A stretch of DNA of 64,000 nt from CAISIP01 sp031396205 (GCA_031396205.1 JANNKH010000015.1:106281-170280); one strand, 5' to 3'. Counted from the first letter of the stretch, positions 24,775 through 35,974 are shown. The notes: generated from the letters alone by a model not told the origin. Program-made: numbers and translations.

Positions 24775-25218
24775 ATGTACCAGCGTATTCTTGTCGCCAC
24801 CGACGGATCCAATCTGTCACGCAAGGCCGTATCGAGCGCCATTGCGCTGGCCGGCCTGTGCGGTGCCGAACTGGTGGCGCTCAAGGTGGTCGCGCGCTAT
24901 CCGATGACCTATTTCGAAGGTGGCATGGCGGTACAGGCAGGTGAAATCGCACGCATCGAGACGCAGTGGGCCGACACCGCCCAGGAGGTGGTTGACGCGG
25001 TCAAGAAGACTGCCATGTCCAAGGGCGTCAGGGCCAAGGGCGTCACCGTCAAATCCGACCTGGTGTCCGAAGCCGTGATCGCCACCGCGAAGAAGCATAA
25101 ATGTGATCTGATCGTCATGGCCTCGCACGGGCGGCGCGGCATCAAGCGGCTGCTCCTGGGCAGCGAAACCCAATTGGTGCTGACCCACTCGCACATTCCG
25201 GTGCTGGTGCTGCGCTGA
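24775..25218 (+). CDS. UspA-family universal stress protein
   Basis: This 147-residue single-domain protein has the Usp fold: first strand YQRILVATDGSNLSRKAV, and the ATP-binding type signature near the end, VMASHGRRGIKRLLLGSETQLVLTHSHIPVLVLR (G-2x-G-9x-G(S/T) pattern). Members of this ATP-binding group act as stress-responsive switches. A well-placed FNR box and -10 element suggest induction under low oxygen, as for many Usp genes near cco clusters. It is convergent with the malonyl-CoA synthetase gene. Confidence 0.93.
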   Translation: MYQRILVATDGSNLSRKAVSSAIALAGLCGAELVALKVVARYPMTYFEGGMAVQAGEIARIETQWADTAQEVVDAVKKTAMSKGVRAKGVTVKSDLVSEAVIATAKKHKCDLIVMASHGRRGIKRLLLGSETQLVLTHSHIPVLVLR

Positions 25219-25221
25219 TCG

Positions 25222-25253
25222 TTGCCGGCAGGACGCACCGGGGACGCCGGCAA
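25222..25253. terminator. Inverted repeat between convergent uspA and matB genes
   Basis: TTGCCGGC and GCCGGCAA form a perfect 8-base-pair stem with a 16-base loop, starting 3 bases after the uspA stop. No T-run follows, so a terminator role is tentative. Confidence 0.4.
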
Positions 25254-25305
25254 ACGGAGCGGGCAGCCGCCTCCAGGCAGGCGCCGTGTGACGCTGCTGC
25301 CGCAT

Positions 25306-26874
25306 TCAACCGGGAAGGAACAGATCCTTGTATTGCTCCCGCAACAGGTTCTTTTGCACCTTGCCCATGGTGTTGCGTGGTAGCGCATCCACGACAAAGC
25401 AACGCTTGGGCACCTTGAAATTGGCCAAGCCGGCCTTGAGTGCCGCCACGATGCCGACGGCGTCGAGTGCGACGCCGGGCCGGGCGGTCACCACCGCCAC
25501 CCCGACCTCGCCGAAATCGGGATGCGGCACGCCGACAAGCGCGCTTTCAGCCACCCCGTCCATTTCGTTGATCGTGCTCTCGACCTCCGCCGGGTACACG
25601 TTGTAGCCACCGCTGATGATCAGATCCTTGCTGCGCCCGACGATGGTCAAGTAGCCATCGGCATCGACCTTGCCTACGTCGCCGGTCCTGAAGAATCCGT
25701 CTGCAGTGAACTCCTCACGCGTCTTCTCGGGCATACGCCAGTAGCCCTGGAAAACATTGGGTCCACGCACTTCGACGCCGCCGACCTCCCCCGGGCGCAC
25801 CACCTTGCCGGAGTCGTCACACACCCGCAGTTCGACGCCCGGCAGCGGCCGCCCGACCGTGCCACCCCGGCGTTGACCGTCCCCCGATGCGCAGGGGTTG
25901 GAGGTCAGCATGGCCGTCTCGGACATGCCATAGCGCTCCAGAATCGTGTGCCCGGTGCGTTGTTGCCACGCCGTGAAGGTGTCCATCAACATCGGCGCCG
26001 AGCCCGAGATGAACAAGCGCATCCCCGCGCATGCCTCCAACGTCAGGCCCGGTTCGGCCAACAAGCGCACGTACATCGTCGGCACGCCCATGAACACGGT
26101 GGCGCGCGGCAGATTGCGCACCACCCAGGCCGGATCGAAGCGCGATTGCCACAACATGCGGCTGCCATTGAGCAACGCGGCATGCAGGGCCACGAACAGG
26201 CCATGTACATGGAATATCGGCAGCGCATGAATCAGCACATCGCCGCCATCGCGCGCCGAGCGCCAGCCCCAGGCTTTGTGCAGCACCTGCGCATTGCACA
26301 CCAGGTTGGCATGGCTGAGGATGGCGCCCTTGCTGCGACCGGTGGTACCGCTGGTATACAAAATGGCCGCCGGCTCCGACCCTTTTCGCGCGGCAGCCCG
26401 ATGCTGGTCGCTGCAGGCGGCAGCGCGTTGCAAAAGTGAGCCGCTGCGGTCATCATCCAGCGTGAACACAAAGTCGGTACCCACGGTGAATGCCAGCTGG
26501 CTGACCCAGCCGAAATTGCGCGTGCTGCACACCACCACGGCGGGCTCGGCATTGCCGATGAAATACGCCATCTCCGCACGCTGGTAGGCCGTGTTGAGCG
26601 GCAAAAAAATATGCCCGGCGCGCAGCGTCGCCAGGTACAGCATCGCGGCTTCGACCGACTTCTCCACTTGCACCGCGATCCGCGACGCCGGCGGCAGATC
26701 CAGTCCCTCCAGCAGATTGGCCAGCATCGCGGTGGCGCGCTCCAGGTCACGCCAGCTGTAGCACAGACCGGTATCGGTCTCGATGGCAGTCGCGTCGAGA
26801 TCATCGGGAAAGCCATCCCGCAGGGCGGCGAAAAGGCTGCGATCGGTAGCATCAGTAGCGACAGTAGAGGTCAT
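25306..26874 (-). CDS. matB: Malonyl-CoA synthetase (MatB-like AMP-forming ligase)
   Basis: This 522-residue acyl-adenylate ligase should convert malonate, CoA and ATP to malonyl-CoA. It has the AMP-binding motif YTSGTTGRSKGA (about residues 165-176), IFHVHGLFVALHAALLNGS (typical of MatB and related short-acid ligases), ERYGMSETAMLTSNP and the C-terminal FRTGDVGKVDADGYL and PRNTMGKVQKN motifs. The neighbouring malonyl-CoA decarboxylase supports the malonate call over other acyl-CoA synthetases. It is the last gene of a three-gene set (mcd, enoyl-CoA hydratase family gene, matB); the hydratase stop is 18 bases upstream. Confidence 0.87.
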   Translation of the reverse strand: MTSTVATDATDRSLFAALRDGFPDDLDATAIETDTGLCYSWRDLERATAMLANLLEGLDLPPASRIAVQVEKSVEAAMLYLATLRAGHIFLPLNTAYQRAEMAYFIGNAEPAVVVCSTRNFGWVSQLAFTVGTDFVFTLDDDRSGSLLQRAAACSDQHRAAARKGSEPAAILYTSGTTGRSKGAILSHANLVCNAQVLHKAWGWRSARDGGDVLIHALPIFHVHGLFVALHAALLNGSRMLWQSRFDPAWVVRNLPRATVFMGVPTMYVRLLAEPGLTLEACAGMRLFISGSAPMLMDTFTAWQQRTGHTILERYGMSETAMLTSNPCASGDGQRRGGTVGRPLPGVELRVCDDSGKVVRPGEVGGVEVRGPNVFQGYWRMPEKTREEFTADGFFRTGDVGKVDADGYLTIVGRSKDLIISGGYNVYPAEVESTINEMDGVAESALVGVPHPDFGEVGVAVVTARPGVALDAVGIVAALKAGLANFKVPKRCFVVDALPRNTMGKVQKNLLREQYKDLFLPG

Positions 26875-26892
26875 GCGCTTGGTAATCCGGTG

Positions 26893-27723
26893 TCAGAAAT
26901 CTGGTTTGCGTTTCGCGATGAAGGCGTCTATGCCTTCACGGTGCTCGGCGCTGTCGGCATAGTCGTAGGCGGCGGCGAGCAGGTTCGAACCGGGGCTTGG
27001 CAAGACTGGGCCCGGCGCCCCGCGAGCGGCTGCGACGCTCGGCTGCGTCCAATCGTTCGCCGTCAACACGCGCAGTGTGCGCTTGTTCATGCGAGCGGCA
27101 TGCGGTGCCAGCGCGCAAATGCGTTGCTGCGCCTGCTCCAGCGCCTCAGCCAGGTCCACATCGGGAACACAGCGGTTCAGAAAGCCCAGTTGCAACATGC
27201 GCGGCGCGTCAAGCACCATCGCCTCGAGCAATACCTCCCGGGTCGCGGTTGCGCCGGCGGCGCGCAGCACCAGGTCGAGTTCGCGCGGCGCCATCGGAAA
27301 ACCCAGGCGCGCGATGGGGGCACCGAAACGCGCTGATGCGCCTGCAATGCGGATATCGCAGCAGCTGGCGATTTCCAGGCCGGCGCCCATGCAATTGCCA
27401 TTGATCCGGGCCAGCAATGGAACGTCGCAGTCCAGCATCGCCTGCAAAGCGCCCCACACCGTGTGCTCATGGAAATCGCGCAATTGCGCCGCATCGAACC
27501 GAAATAGCGGGTACTCGGCAATGTCCCCACCGGCGCAAAAATGAGCGCCTTCGCCGCGCACGACGACACAACGCAGCGCCGCGTCCTGATCAATATGGTC
27601 AAAACCGGACCGCAATTGCAGCCACATGGCACGCGACATCGCATTGAAGCGCTGCGGCTGGCACAACGTCACCACCGCCAGCGGGCCTTGGGATTCGATG
27701 CGAACCTGGGCAGACACGGACAC
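26893..27723 (-). CDS. Enoyl-CoA hydratase/isomerase family protein
   Basis: This 276-residue crotonase-fold protein has the oxyanion-hole segments AHFCAGGDIAEYP (about residues 65-77) and INGNCMGAGLEIASCCDIRIA (about 105-125). In the second, the catalytic position often held by Glu in hydratases cannot be aligned with certainty, so it could be a hydratase, isomerase, hydrolase or decarboxylase. The start is a GTG at 27721-27723 with only a weak ribosome site. It lies between malonyl-CoA decarboxylase (25 bases upstream) and malonyl-CoA synthetase, so it probably acts on malonate-derived or related CoA esters. This role is inferred from context. Confidence 0.85.
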   Translation of the reverse strand: MSVSAQVRIESQGPLAVVTLCQPQRFNAMSRAMWLQLRSGFDHIDQDAALRCVVVRGEGAHFCAGGDIAEYPLFRFDAAQLRDFHEHTVWGALQAMLDCDVPLLARINGNCMGAGLEIASCCDIRIAGASARFGAPIARLGFPMAPRELDLVLRAAGATATREVLLEAMVLDAPRMLQLGFLNRCVPDVDLAEALEQAQQRICALAPHAARMNKRTLRVLTANDWTQPSVAAARGAPGPVLPSPGSNLLAAAYDYADSAEHREGIDAFIAKRKPDF

Positions 27724-27748
27724 TGGCGCCGAAAAGACTTCTGCCTAA

Positions 27749-29194
27749 CTAGAACACCAGCGCATCAATGGCGCTGGACGCCGGGATCTTGCCCTGCGCC
27801 AGTTGGCTGCGGTATTTGTCAAGCCGCTTCAGGTCGTAGAGGTAGTTCACCATCAGGCCGCAGGACTGCTTGATGCCTTTGGCCGAGCTGTCGGCCATCC
27901 AGTTCAGCCGCTCAATGCGCGCGCCATTGCCCAAGTGGAAGCGGGCCACCGGGTCCAGCGGACGGCCGTCCTTACCGGTATCGAGCAGGTAATGGGCGGC
28001 GCAGTGCAGCAGCATCTGGCACATCGGCGATTTCTTGTCCAGTTCCGCCGTCGCATCAAAGGCGGCGAGCAATTGCTCGGCTGTGACCGTGTCCGTCGCC
28101 GCCGCCTGGCCCATTTGTTCGCGCAGCTTGGGCGGCGCTTTGTCCAGCAGCGCGGCGACATGACGGGTCAGCCAGGGCCGCAGACCCGGCACCGGCGACA
28201 GCGTGGCGAAGGTCTTGAGCTTGGGAAACTCCTTTTCCAGCGCCTCGACCACGCGCTTGATCAGCGAGTCGCCAAAGCTCACGCCCCGCAATCCAACCTG
28301 GGTGTTGCTGATGGAGTAGAAGATCGCCGTCGTGGCCTTGTTCAGGTCAGCGGCCGATGCCGATTCGTCCAGCAACGGAGCCATGCTGGCGGCCAACTTG
28401 TCCAGCAAGGCCACCTCGACGAAGATCAGCGGCTCATCGGGCATGTGCGGGTGGAAGAAACCGTAGCAGCGCCGGTCGCTGTCGAGCCGGTTCTTCACAT
28501 CGGCCCAGCTGCGAATCGCATGCACCGCTTCGTACTGGATCAATTTTTCGATCAGCGAAGCGGGCGAATCCCAACTGATGCGCCGCAACTCGAGGAAGGC
28601 GACGTCGAACCAGTTCGAGAACAGGCTTTCCAGTTCCACATCCAGCACCATCAGGCGCTTGTCGGTGCGCAGCAAGGGCAGCAGTTCAGCGCGCAGATTA
28701 ACCAGGAAGCGCATGCCCTGCGGAAAACCGGCAAAGCGCTGAAGCAGGCGGGTTCGAGGCGACTCAAGCGCCAGGCGCAAACGGATCTCGGCCTGGCCCA
28801 GCTCGCCGTTGCCCTGCGCTGCCTCGTACTGCGCGCGAGCCGCTTGCACCACCGCCGGGTCATGGACGAACTTCTCGCTCATCAGCAACATGCAGTCGGC
28901 GCGTTCCGGCGCACCGGCCTGGGCATACCACTGCGCGATCACGCTGGCGCGCCGGCCGGCCTCGGCCTCGCTCACCCGGCGATCGACCACCGACTGCAAC
29001 TCGCCCAGGATCCGGCGCAACTCGCGCGGCGACAGCGCCTCGCCGCTTTTGCGCACAACCCCATCCAGACGGGCATCCAGCGATCGCGCCGCACCGGCGG
29101 GTGCGGCAGATTTGTCTGCCGCTGTCGATGCATCGGTCTGGGCTGGTGGCATCAGTCGCGCCACCTTGTCGCGCAACCAGGTCGCGGTGGTCAT
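27749..29194 (-). CDS. Malonyl-CoA decarboxylase
   Basis: This enzyme releases carbon dioxide from malonyl-CoA to give acetyl-CoA. The 481-residue product shows the family landmarks: a helical N-terminal domain (RRILGELQSVVDRRVSEAEAG, LRAELLPLL), then in the catalytic domain the stretches SWDSPASLIEKLIQYEAVHAI, CYGFFHPHMPDEPLIFVEVAL, FYSISNTQVGLRGVSFG (including catalytic-type Ser), LSPVPGLRPWL, and near the end PVARFHLGNGARIERLNW and MVNYLYDL. It begins at the ATG at 29192-29194, with AGGGTGGGG upstream. It is the first gene of the malonate set, followed by the enoyl-CoA hydratase family gene and matB. Confidence 0.92.
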   Translation of the reverse strand: MTTATWLRDKVARLMPPAQTDASTAADKSAAPAGAARSLDARLDGVVRKSGEALSPRELRRILGELQSVVDRRVSEAEAGRRASVIAQWYAQAGAPERADCMLLMSEKFVHDPAVVQAARAQYEAAQGNGELGQAEIRLRLALESPRTRLLQRFAGFPQGMRFLVNLRAELLPLLRTDKRLMVLDVELESLFSNWFDVAFLELRRISWDSPASLIEKLIQYEAVHAIRSWADVKNRLDSDRRCYGFFHPHMPDEPLIFVEVALLDKLAASMAPLLDESASAADLNKATTAIFYSISNTQVGLRGVSFGDSLIKRVVEALEKEFPKLKTFATLSPVPGLRPWLTRHVAALLDKAPPKLREQMGQAAATDTVTAEQLLAAFDATAELDKKSPMCQMLLHCAAHYLLDTGKDGRPLDPVARFHLGNGARIERLNWMADSSAKGIKQSCGLMVNYLYDLKRLDKYRSQLAQGKIPASSAIDALVF

Positions 29195-29447
29195 GCCCCA
29201 CCCTGGCTGACCATGCATCCCATTACCAGACCGGCTGGCCCGCTGACGGGACCGCCGCCGGTGGTCCGGATCAAGCAATCTGTGTAGTGGATAGGCTGCA
29301 TGAAAAATACCGCAAAGTAGCTGCGCGCACGCGCGGGAGGACGCCTGATTCTATAAATAGCGATGTGACGGACCCGCTTCTTGCGGCAATAGCCCCTTAT
29401 AGGCCTCGACCGGGACGCCCGGCGAACCGAGGGCATCACCGTGCGAC

Positions 29448-30296
29448 CTAGCGGCGCTTCTTGGCGTTGGGCTGGACACGCACCACATGCAACGGCTCAC
29501 GCGTGCCGGCCCAGCGCCACAACCCCGCCCCTGCCAGCACCATGGGCACACACAGCCATTGCCCCATGCTCATTCCCAGCGCCAGCAAGCCGAGATGGGC
29601 ATCGGGTTCGCGGAAAAACTCGGCAATAAACCGCATCACGCCGTAGCCGACCAAAAACGCCGCCGCAACCCGTCCGCGCAAACGCTCGGTACGCGCGTAC
29701 CACCACAGCAACCCAAACAGTAGCAGTCCTTCGAGCAAAAGCTGGTAAACCTGTGACGGATGGCGTGGCAAGTCTCCGGCGCCACGAAACACCATACCCC
29801 ACGGTAGCGCCGGGTCACTCAGGCGGCCGGGCAACTCCCCGTTGATGAAATTGCCGACCCGCCCGGCAGCCAGACCGGTCGGCACACAGGGCGCAACGAA
29901 ATCCGCTACCTGCCAGAACGGCCTGCGTCGCGAATGCGCAAACCAGACCATCGCGGCGATGACACCCAGCAAGCCGCCATGAAAACTCATGCCGCCCTGC
30001 CAGAGGGCAAACACCTCCACCGGGTGCTCCAGGTAATACAAGGGTTTGTAGAACAGACAGTAACCCAGGCGCCCCCCCAATACGACGCCCACAACCCCCA
30101 GGAACAGGATGTCCTCCAGATCCCTGCGACTCCAGGCACCGTCACCGTGCAGCGACCGGAATGGCTCATGGCGCAGCCGCCGGTTGCCCAGCAGCAGAAA
30201 GAGGCCGAACGCCGCGAGGTAAGTCAGTCCGTACCAGTGCACGGCAATCGGCCCCAGTTGCAGGGCGACAGGATTGATTTCAGGATGAATCAGCAT
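29448..30296 (-). CDS. lgt: Prolipoprotein diacylglyceryl transferase
   Basis: This 282-residue, seven-span inner-membrane enzyme transfers diacylglycerol to the lipobox cysteine of lipoproteins. It has the N-terminal NPVALQLGPIAVHWYGLTYLAAF (conserved His-Tyr region), MSFHGGLLGVI and the signature RVGNFINGELPGR around residues 140-152. The C-terminal EFFREPD motif is also conserved. It is divergent from ilvD (232-base gap) and 253 bases upstream of the malonate genes, so probably a separate unit. Confidence 0.95.
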   Translation of the reverse strand: MLIHPEINPVALQLGPIAVHWYGLTYLAAFGLFLLLGNRRLRHEPFRSLHGDGAWSRRDLEDILFLGVVGVVLGGRLGYCLFYKPLYYLEHPVEVFALWQGGMSFHGGLLGVIAAMVWFAHSRRRPFWQVADFVAPCVPTGLAAGRVGNFINGELPGRLSDPALPWGMVFRGAGDLPRHPSQVYQLLLEGLLLFGLLWWYARTERLRGRVAAAFLVGYGVMRFIAEFFREPDAHLGLLALGMSMGQWLCVPMVLAGAGLWRWAGTREPLHVVRVQPNAKKRR

Positions 30297-30528
30297 GTGC
30301 CAGATTGTGCCTGCCTGGCGCCGTCCTTTGCGCCGGCGCCCGCCAGGTCAGCATGGCCAACCCCAACGTCGACGCGTCCATCGCCCCGGGTAGACTGGAT
30401 GTCGCGGCAGGTCACCCCGGCGCAAATCCAGGTGCATACTTGCAGTCTTTTCTGCTCCGGCAAGCGCCACCGATTTGCCAATGCTGGCACGGCGGGCTGT
30501 TCCCATCAACCCGATCGAGATCCAACCC

Positions 30529-32223
30529 ATGGCCACCAACCCCATCATTCTGAATAGCCGCAGCAAAAACATCACCGAAGGCAAGTCGCGCGCGCCCAAT
30601 CGATCCATGTACTACGCCATGGGCTACCAGCAGGCCGACTTCAGCAAGCCCATGATTGGCGTGGCGAACGGGCACAGCACGATCACGCCCTGCAACAGCG
30701 GCCTGCAGAAACTCGCCGATGCGGCCGTGGCCGGCATCGAGGAAGCCGGCGGCAATGCGCAAATGTTCGGTACGCCGACAATCTCGGACGGCATGGCGAT
30801 GGGCACCGAAGGCATGAAGTATTCGCTGGTCAGCCGCGAGGTAATTTCCGACTGCGTCGAAACCTGCGTGCAGGGTCAATGGATGGACGGCGTCGTCGTG
30901 ATTGGAGGTTGCGACAAGAACATGCCCGGCGGCATGATGGGGATGCTGCGCGCCAATGTCCCGGCCATCTACGTGTATGGCGGCACCATCCTGCCCGGCC
31001 ACTTCAAGGGTCAAGACCTGAACATCGTGAGCGTATTTGAAGCCGTCGGGCAAAACGCGGCCGGCAAGATGACCGATGCCGACCTGTTGGAGATCGAGCG
31101 CCGCGCCATCCCGGGCACAGGCTCGTGCGGGGGCATGTACACCGCCAACACCATGTCTTCGGCGTTCGAGGCCCTGGGCATGTCGCTGCCCTACTCCTCC
31201 ACCATGGCCAACCCGCATGACGAGAAACTGAACTCGGCCCGGGAATCGGCCCAGGTGCTGATCAAGGCGATCGGCCTGGGACTCAAGCCGCGCGATATCG
31301 TGACCCGAAAATCGCTGGAAAATGCCATCGCCGTGGTGATGGCCACCGGTGGCTCCACCAACGCGGTGCTGCATTTCCTGGCCATCGCCCATGCCGCCGA
31401 GGTGGAGTGGACCATCGATGATTTCGAGCGTATCCGCAAGCGCACGCCCGTGCTGTGCGACCTCAAACCCAGCGGCAAATACCTTGCCGTGGACCTGCAC
31501 CAGGCCGGCGGAATCCCCCAGGTCATGAAAACACTGCTGGCCGCGGGCCTGCTGCACGGCGACTGCATGACCATCACCGGCCAGACCATCGCTGAAGTGC
31601 TCAAGGACATCCCCGACGTGCCACGCGCCGATCAGGACGTGATCCGACCCATTTCAAACCCGATGTATGCCCAGGGCCATCTGGCCATCCTCAAAGGCAA
31701 CTTGTCGCCCGAAGGCTGTGTGGCCAAGATCACCGGCCTGAAAAAGCCGGTCATGACCGGTCCGGCACGGGTATTCGACAACGAGCAGTCGGCACTGGCG
31801 GCCATCCTGGCCGGCAAGATCGTGGCCGGCGACGTCATGGTGCTGCGCTATCTGGGTCCCAAGGGCGGCCCTGGCATGCCGGAAATGCTCGCCCCCACCG
31901 GCGCACTGGTGGGCCAAGGGCTGGGCGAGTCGGTCGGCCTGATCACCGACGGGCGGTTTTCCGGTGGCACCTGGGGCATGGTGGTCGGCCATGTGGCGCC
32001 TGAGGCGGCCGCGGGAGGCAACATCGCGCTGATCGAGGAAGGTGACTCGATCACCATCGATGCGCACCAACTGTTGTTGCAACTAAATGTAGACGATGCC
32101 GTCATCGCGCGCCGCCGCTTGAGCTGGACGGCCCCGGCGCCGCGCTACACCCGCGGCGTGCAGGCCAAATTTGCGTTCAATGCCGCATCGGCGAGCAAGG
32201 GCGCGGTGCTGGACAACTACTGA
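30529..32223 (+). CDS. ilvD: Dihydroxy-acid dehydratase
   Basis: This Fe-S enzyme makes the 2-oxo acids for valine and isoleucine synthesis. The 564-residue product has KSRAPNRSMYYAMGY at the start, the cluster cysteines in GGCDKNMPG and GTGSCGGMYTANTM, GGSTNAVLH, the P-loop-like region GPKGGPGMPEML, and GRFSGGTWGMVVGHV near the end. The ATG at 30529 begins the conserved N-terminus. A large imperfect inverted repeat follows the stop. Confidence 0.96.
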   Translation: MATNPIILNSRSKNITEGKSRAPNRSMYYAMGYQQADFSKPMIGVANGHSTITPCNSGLQKLADAAVAGIEEAGGNAQMFGTPTISDGMAMGTEGMKYSLVSREVISDCVETCVQGQWMDGVVVIGGCDKNMPGGMMGMLRANVPAIYVYGGTILPGHFKGQDLNIVSVFEAVGQNAAGKMTDADLLEIERRAIPGTGSCGGMYTANTMSSAFEALGMSLPYSSTMANPHDEKLNSARESAQVLIKAIGLGLKPRDIVTRKSLENAIAVVMATGGSTNAVLHFLAIAHAAEVEWTIDDFERIRKRTPVLCDLKPSGKYLAVDLHQAGGIPQVMKTLLAAGLLHGDCMTITGQTIAEVLKDIPDVPRADQDVIRPISNPMYAQGHLAILKGNLSPEGCVAKITGLKKPVMTGPARVFDNEQSALAAILAGKIVAGDVMVLRYLGPKGGPGMPEMLAPTGALVGQGLGESVGLITDGRFSGGTWGMVVGHVAPEAAAGGNIALIEEGDSITIDAHQLLLQLNVDDAVIARRRLSWTAPAPRYTRGVQAKFAFNAASASKGAVLDNY

Positions 32224-32224
32224 G

Positions 32225-32323
32225 AGCCCTCAGCCCTGGCTTCGCCAGCGATCGGGGAGACGGCCCGGTCGCCGTTGCGCCCGCGCGTGGCCTGTCGTGT
32301 CGCGCTCGCAGGGCTGACGGGCT
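32225..32323. repeat. Imperfect inverted repeat downstream of ilvD
   Basis: AGCCCTCAGCCCT at 32225-32237 is nearly the reverse complement of AGGGCTGACGGGCT at 32310-32323, one inserted base apart. An inner hairpin CTGGC-TTC-GCCAG (32236-32248) partly overlaps the left arm. It starts two bases after the ilvD stop and could protect the mRNA 3' end or help termination. Confidence 0.45.
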
Positions 32324-32367
32324 GGGGGCTTTGACCCTTGCATCCGTACAGGCAGCGCAGGAGCGGT

Positions 32368-32610
32368 TCAGCGCTTCTTGCGGTAATTGGTTCCGATGGC
32401 TTCCTTGTTTTTGTCGATCCGCGCCTGGCGCTTCCTGTTCTCGCGCTCCATCGACTTGCGCTTGGTGTATCCGCTCGAGTCGGCCCAGGACCACCAGACG
32501 ATCGCCAGCGGGAACGGCGACAGCACCCACCACCAACTCCAGGCAGCAACCGGGCCGAACTCCAGGTACTTCATCACCAAAAGCGCCAATCCCAGAATCA
32601 GAAAATACAT
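32368..32610 (-). CDS. Trp-rich small membrane protein (TIGR04438-like)
   Basis: This 80-residue protein has an N-terminal membrane span (MYFLILGLALLVMKYLEFG), a Trp-rich stretch (AAWSWWWVLSPFPLAIVWWSWAD) and a highly basic tail rich in Lys, Arg and Glu (KRKSMERENRKRQARIDKNKE). This is the layout of the TIGR04438 family, found mainly in Burkholderiales, of unknown function. GGAGAG precedes the ATG at 32608-32610, which decides against an upstream start. It is divergent from the cytochrome c gene and convergent with ilvD. Confidence 0.85.
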   Translation of the reverse strand: MYFLILGLALLVMKYLEFGPVAAWSWWWVLSPFPLAIVWWSWADSSGYTKRKSMERENRKRQARIDKNKEAIGTNYRKKR

Positions 32611-32709
32611 CACGCTCTCCCAGAAATTCGACACATTTGCTGACAAGGGGCGTCAACCACGTTTACTACAATCGCGTTAAATGACTGTAACCGAACCAAG
32701 AGGATGTAC

Positions 32710-33027
32710 ATGACGAAAGCTATCTGGGCCACATTGGCGCTCGCGCTGTCCGCAACCACCACAATGGCTCCGGCGTTCGCCGATCAGGCGCTGGCCACCT
32801 CCAAGAATTGCATGAGTTGCCACACCGTCGAGAAAAAACTGGTTGGCCCGAGCTACAAGGAAGTCGCGACCAAGTATGCCGGACAGAAAGACGCGGTGGA
32901 TAAACTGGCTGCCAAGATCATCAAGGGCGGCTCGGGTGTTTATGGTCCGGTCCCGATGCCGGCCAATACCCAGGTCACCGAGGCGGACGCCAAGAAGCTG
33001 GCTGCCTGGGTGCTGACGATGAAATAA
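32710..33027 (+). CDS. Periplasmic class I cytochrome c (c551/c552-like)
   Basis: This 105-residue precursor has a signal peptide (likely cleaved after AFA, about residue 24), one heme motif C34-M-S-C37-H38, LVGPSYKEVA after it, and the axial Met in GPVPMPANTQV, with KKLAAWVLTM at the end. It is the size and pattern of c551/c552 electron carriers, which could feed the cbb3 oxidase 10 kb away. AAGAGG before the ATG at 32710 favours this start over one 6 bases upstream, which would have no spacing. A clear terminator follows. Confidence 0.93.
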   Translation: MTKAIWATLALALSATTTMAPAFADQALATSKNCMSCHTVEKKLVGPSYKEVATKYAGQKDAVDKLAAKIIKGGSGVYGPVPMPANTQVTEADAKKLAAWVLTMK

Positions 33028-33069
33028 GGGCCTACTGCCCGCAGTTACCGCGTGCCAGATCGGCGCGAC

Positions 33070-33099
33070 AACCCACCGGACGCCCTGTGGGTTTTTTTT
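33070..33099 (+). terminator. Rho-independent terminator after cytochrome c
   Basis: AACCCAC (33070-33076) pairs with GTGGGTT (33087-33093) around a 10-base loop and is followed directly by a run of eight T (33092-33099). It lies 43 bases after the cytochrome c stop on the same strand. Confidence 0.88.
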
Positions 33100-33175
33100 G
33101 CAGGTGCTTGACGCTGCGATGAACTCCCCGACGCCAAGGCAATCCCATGAGTGTCACCCTTGCGAGAGTTCCAAC

Positions 33176-33778
33176 ATGATCCGACCTGTCTGCCCCGTGT
33201 CGCGGCGCGTCGTGCTGCTGGGCTGCGGCCTGCTGCTGGCCCCGCATTCGCCGCTGGCAGGCGCCGACAGCACACCGTCCAGTGGCCAACCCGCCGACCC
33301 CTGGGTCGCTCTGCGCAATGGCGCGATCGTGTTGCTGCGGCATGCCAATGCGCCAGGCGTTGGCGACCCACCCGATTTTCGACTGGGCGAATGTGCGACC
33401 CAGCGCAATCTCGATGATGCTGGCCGTGCACAGGCTCAGCGGATCGGCGCTGCGTTCCAGCGCCACCAGGTCAAGGCCGGCGCGGTAATCGCTTCGCAAT
33501 GGTGCCGGGCCCGCGAAACCGCCGAACTGGCGTTTCCCGGCCGGGTTACCACCGAACCCGCCTTCAATTCTTTTTTTCAGCAACGCGAACAATCCAACCC
33601 GCAGACCGATGCAGCGCGCAAGCTATTGCTGCAATGGTCGGGACCTGGCGCGCTGGTCGTTGTTACGCATCAGGTCAACATTTCCGCGTTGACCAGCCAG
33701 GGCACGGCGTCCGGCGAAGGCATTGTCCTGCAGCAGGCCGGCCAGCAGCTGCGGATCGTCGGGCGTATCCAGCCCTGA
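33176..33778 (+). CDS. Secreted histidine phosphatase family protein
   Basis: This 200-residue protein has an N-terminal Arg-containing signal sequence (SRRVVLLGCGLLLAPHSPLAGA) and a histidine phosphatase domain. The catalytic motif is VLLRHANAPG (about residues 51-60), with ASQWCRARETAELAF and THQVNISALT carrying the other phosphate-pocket residues. The lineage is close to SixA/PhoE-like small phosphatases, but a periplasmic location is suggested here. The substrate is unknown. The ATG at 33176 with GAGAG upstream is chosen because it begins the signal peptide. Confidence 0.85.
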   Translation: MIRPVCPVSRRVVLLGCGLLLAPHSPLAGADSTPSSGQPADPWVALRNGAIVLLRHANAPGVGDPPDFRLGECATQRNLDDAGRAQAQRIGAAFQRHQVKAGAVIASQWCRARETAELAFPGRVTTEPAFNSFFQQREQSNPQTDAARKLLLQWSGPGALVVVTHQVNISALTSQGTASGEGIVLQQAGQQLRIVGRIQP

Positions 33779-33822
33779 GAACCGCCCAGGCGCGTCAGGG
33801 CCGAGACAGGTGGTGCGGCCGG

Positions 33823-35808
<1,986 letters not shown>

Positions 35809-35974
35809 GCTTGGGTCTCCTCAACGGTATGGATTGGACTTCCCGACTGTCTCGCCTGCCACTTACAAGGCACTGACGCACCAGGACGCAGCTTGCCAGG
35901 GCGCTTCGCGGCAGTCGCCGGCCACCTACAATGCACACCGTCTACTGTAACCCCGGCAACCCCGGTTGCATCGC

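Noticed and set aside
27803..29287. Long plus-strand frame opposite malonyl-CoA decarboxylase
   Set aside because: The opposite strand shows all family motifs of malonyl-CoA decarboxylase; this frame is rich in His, Gln and Arg with no motif.
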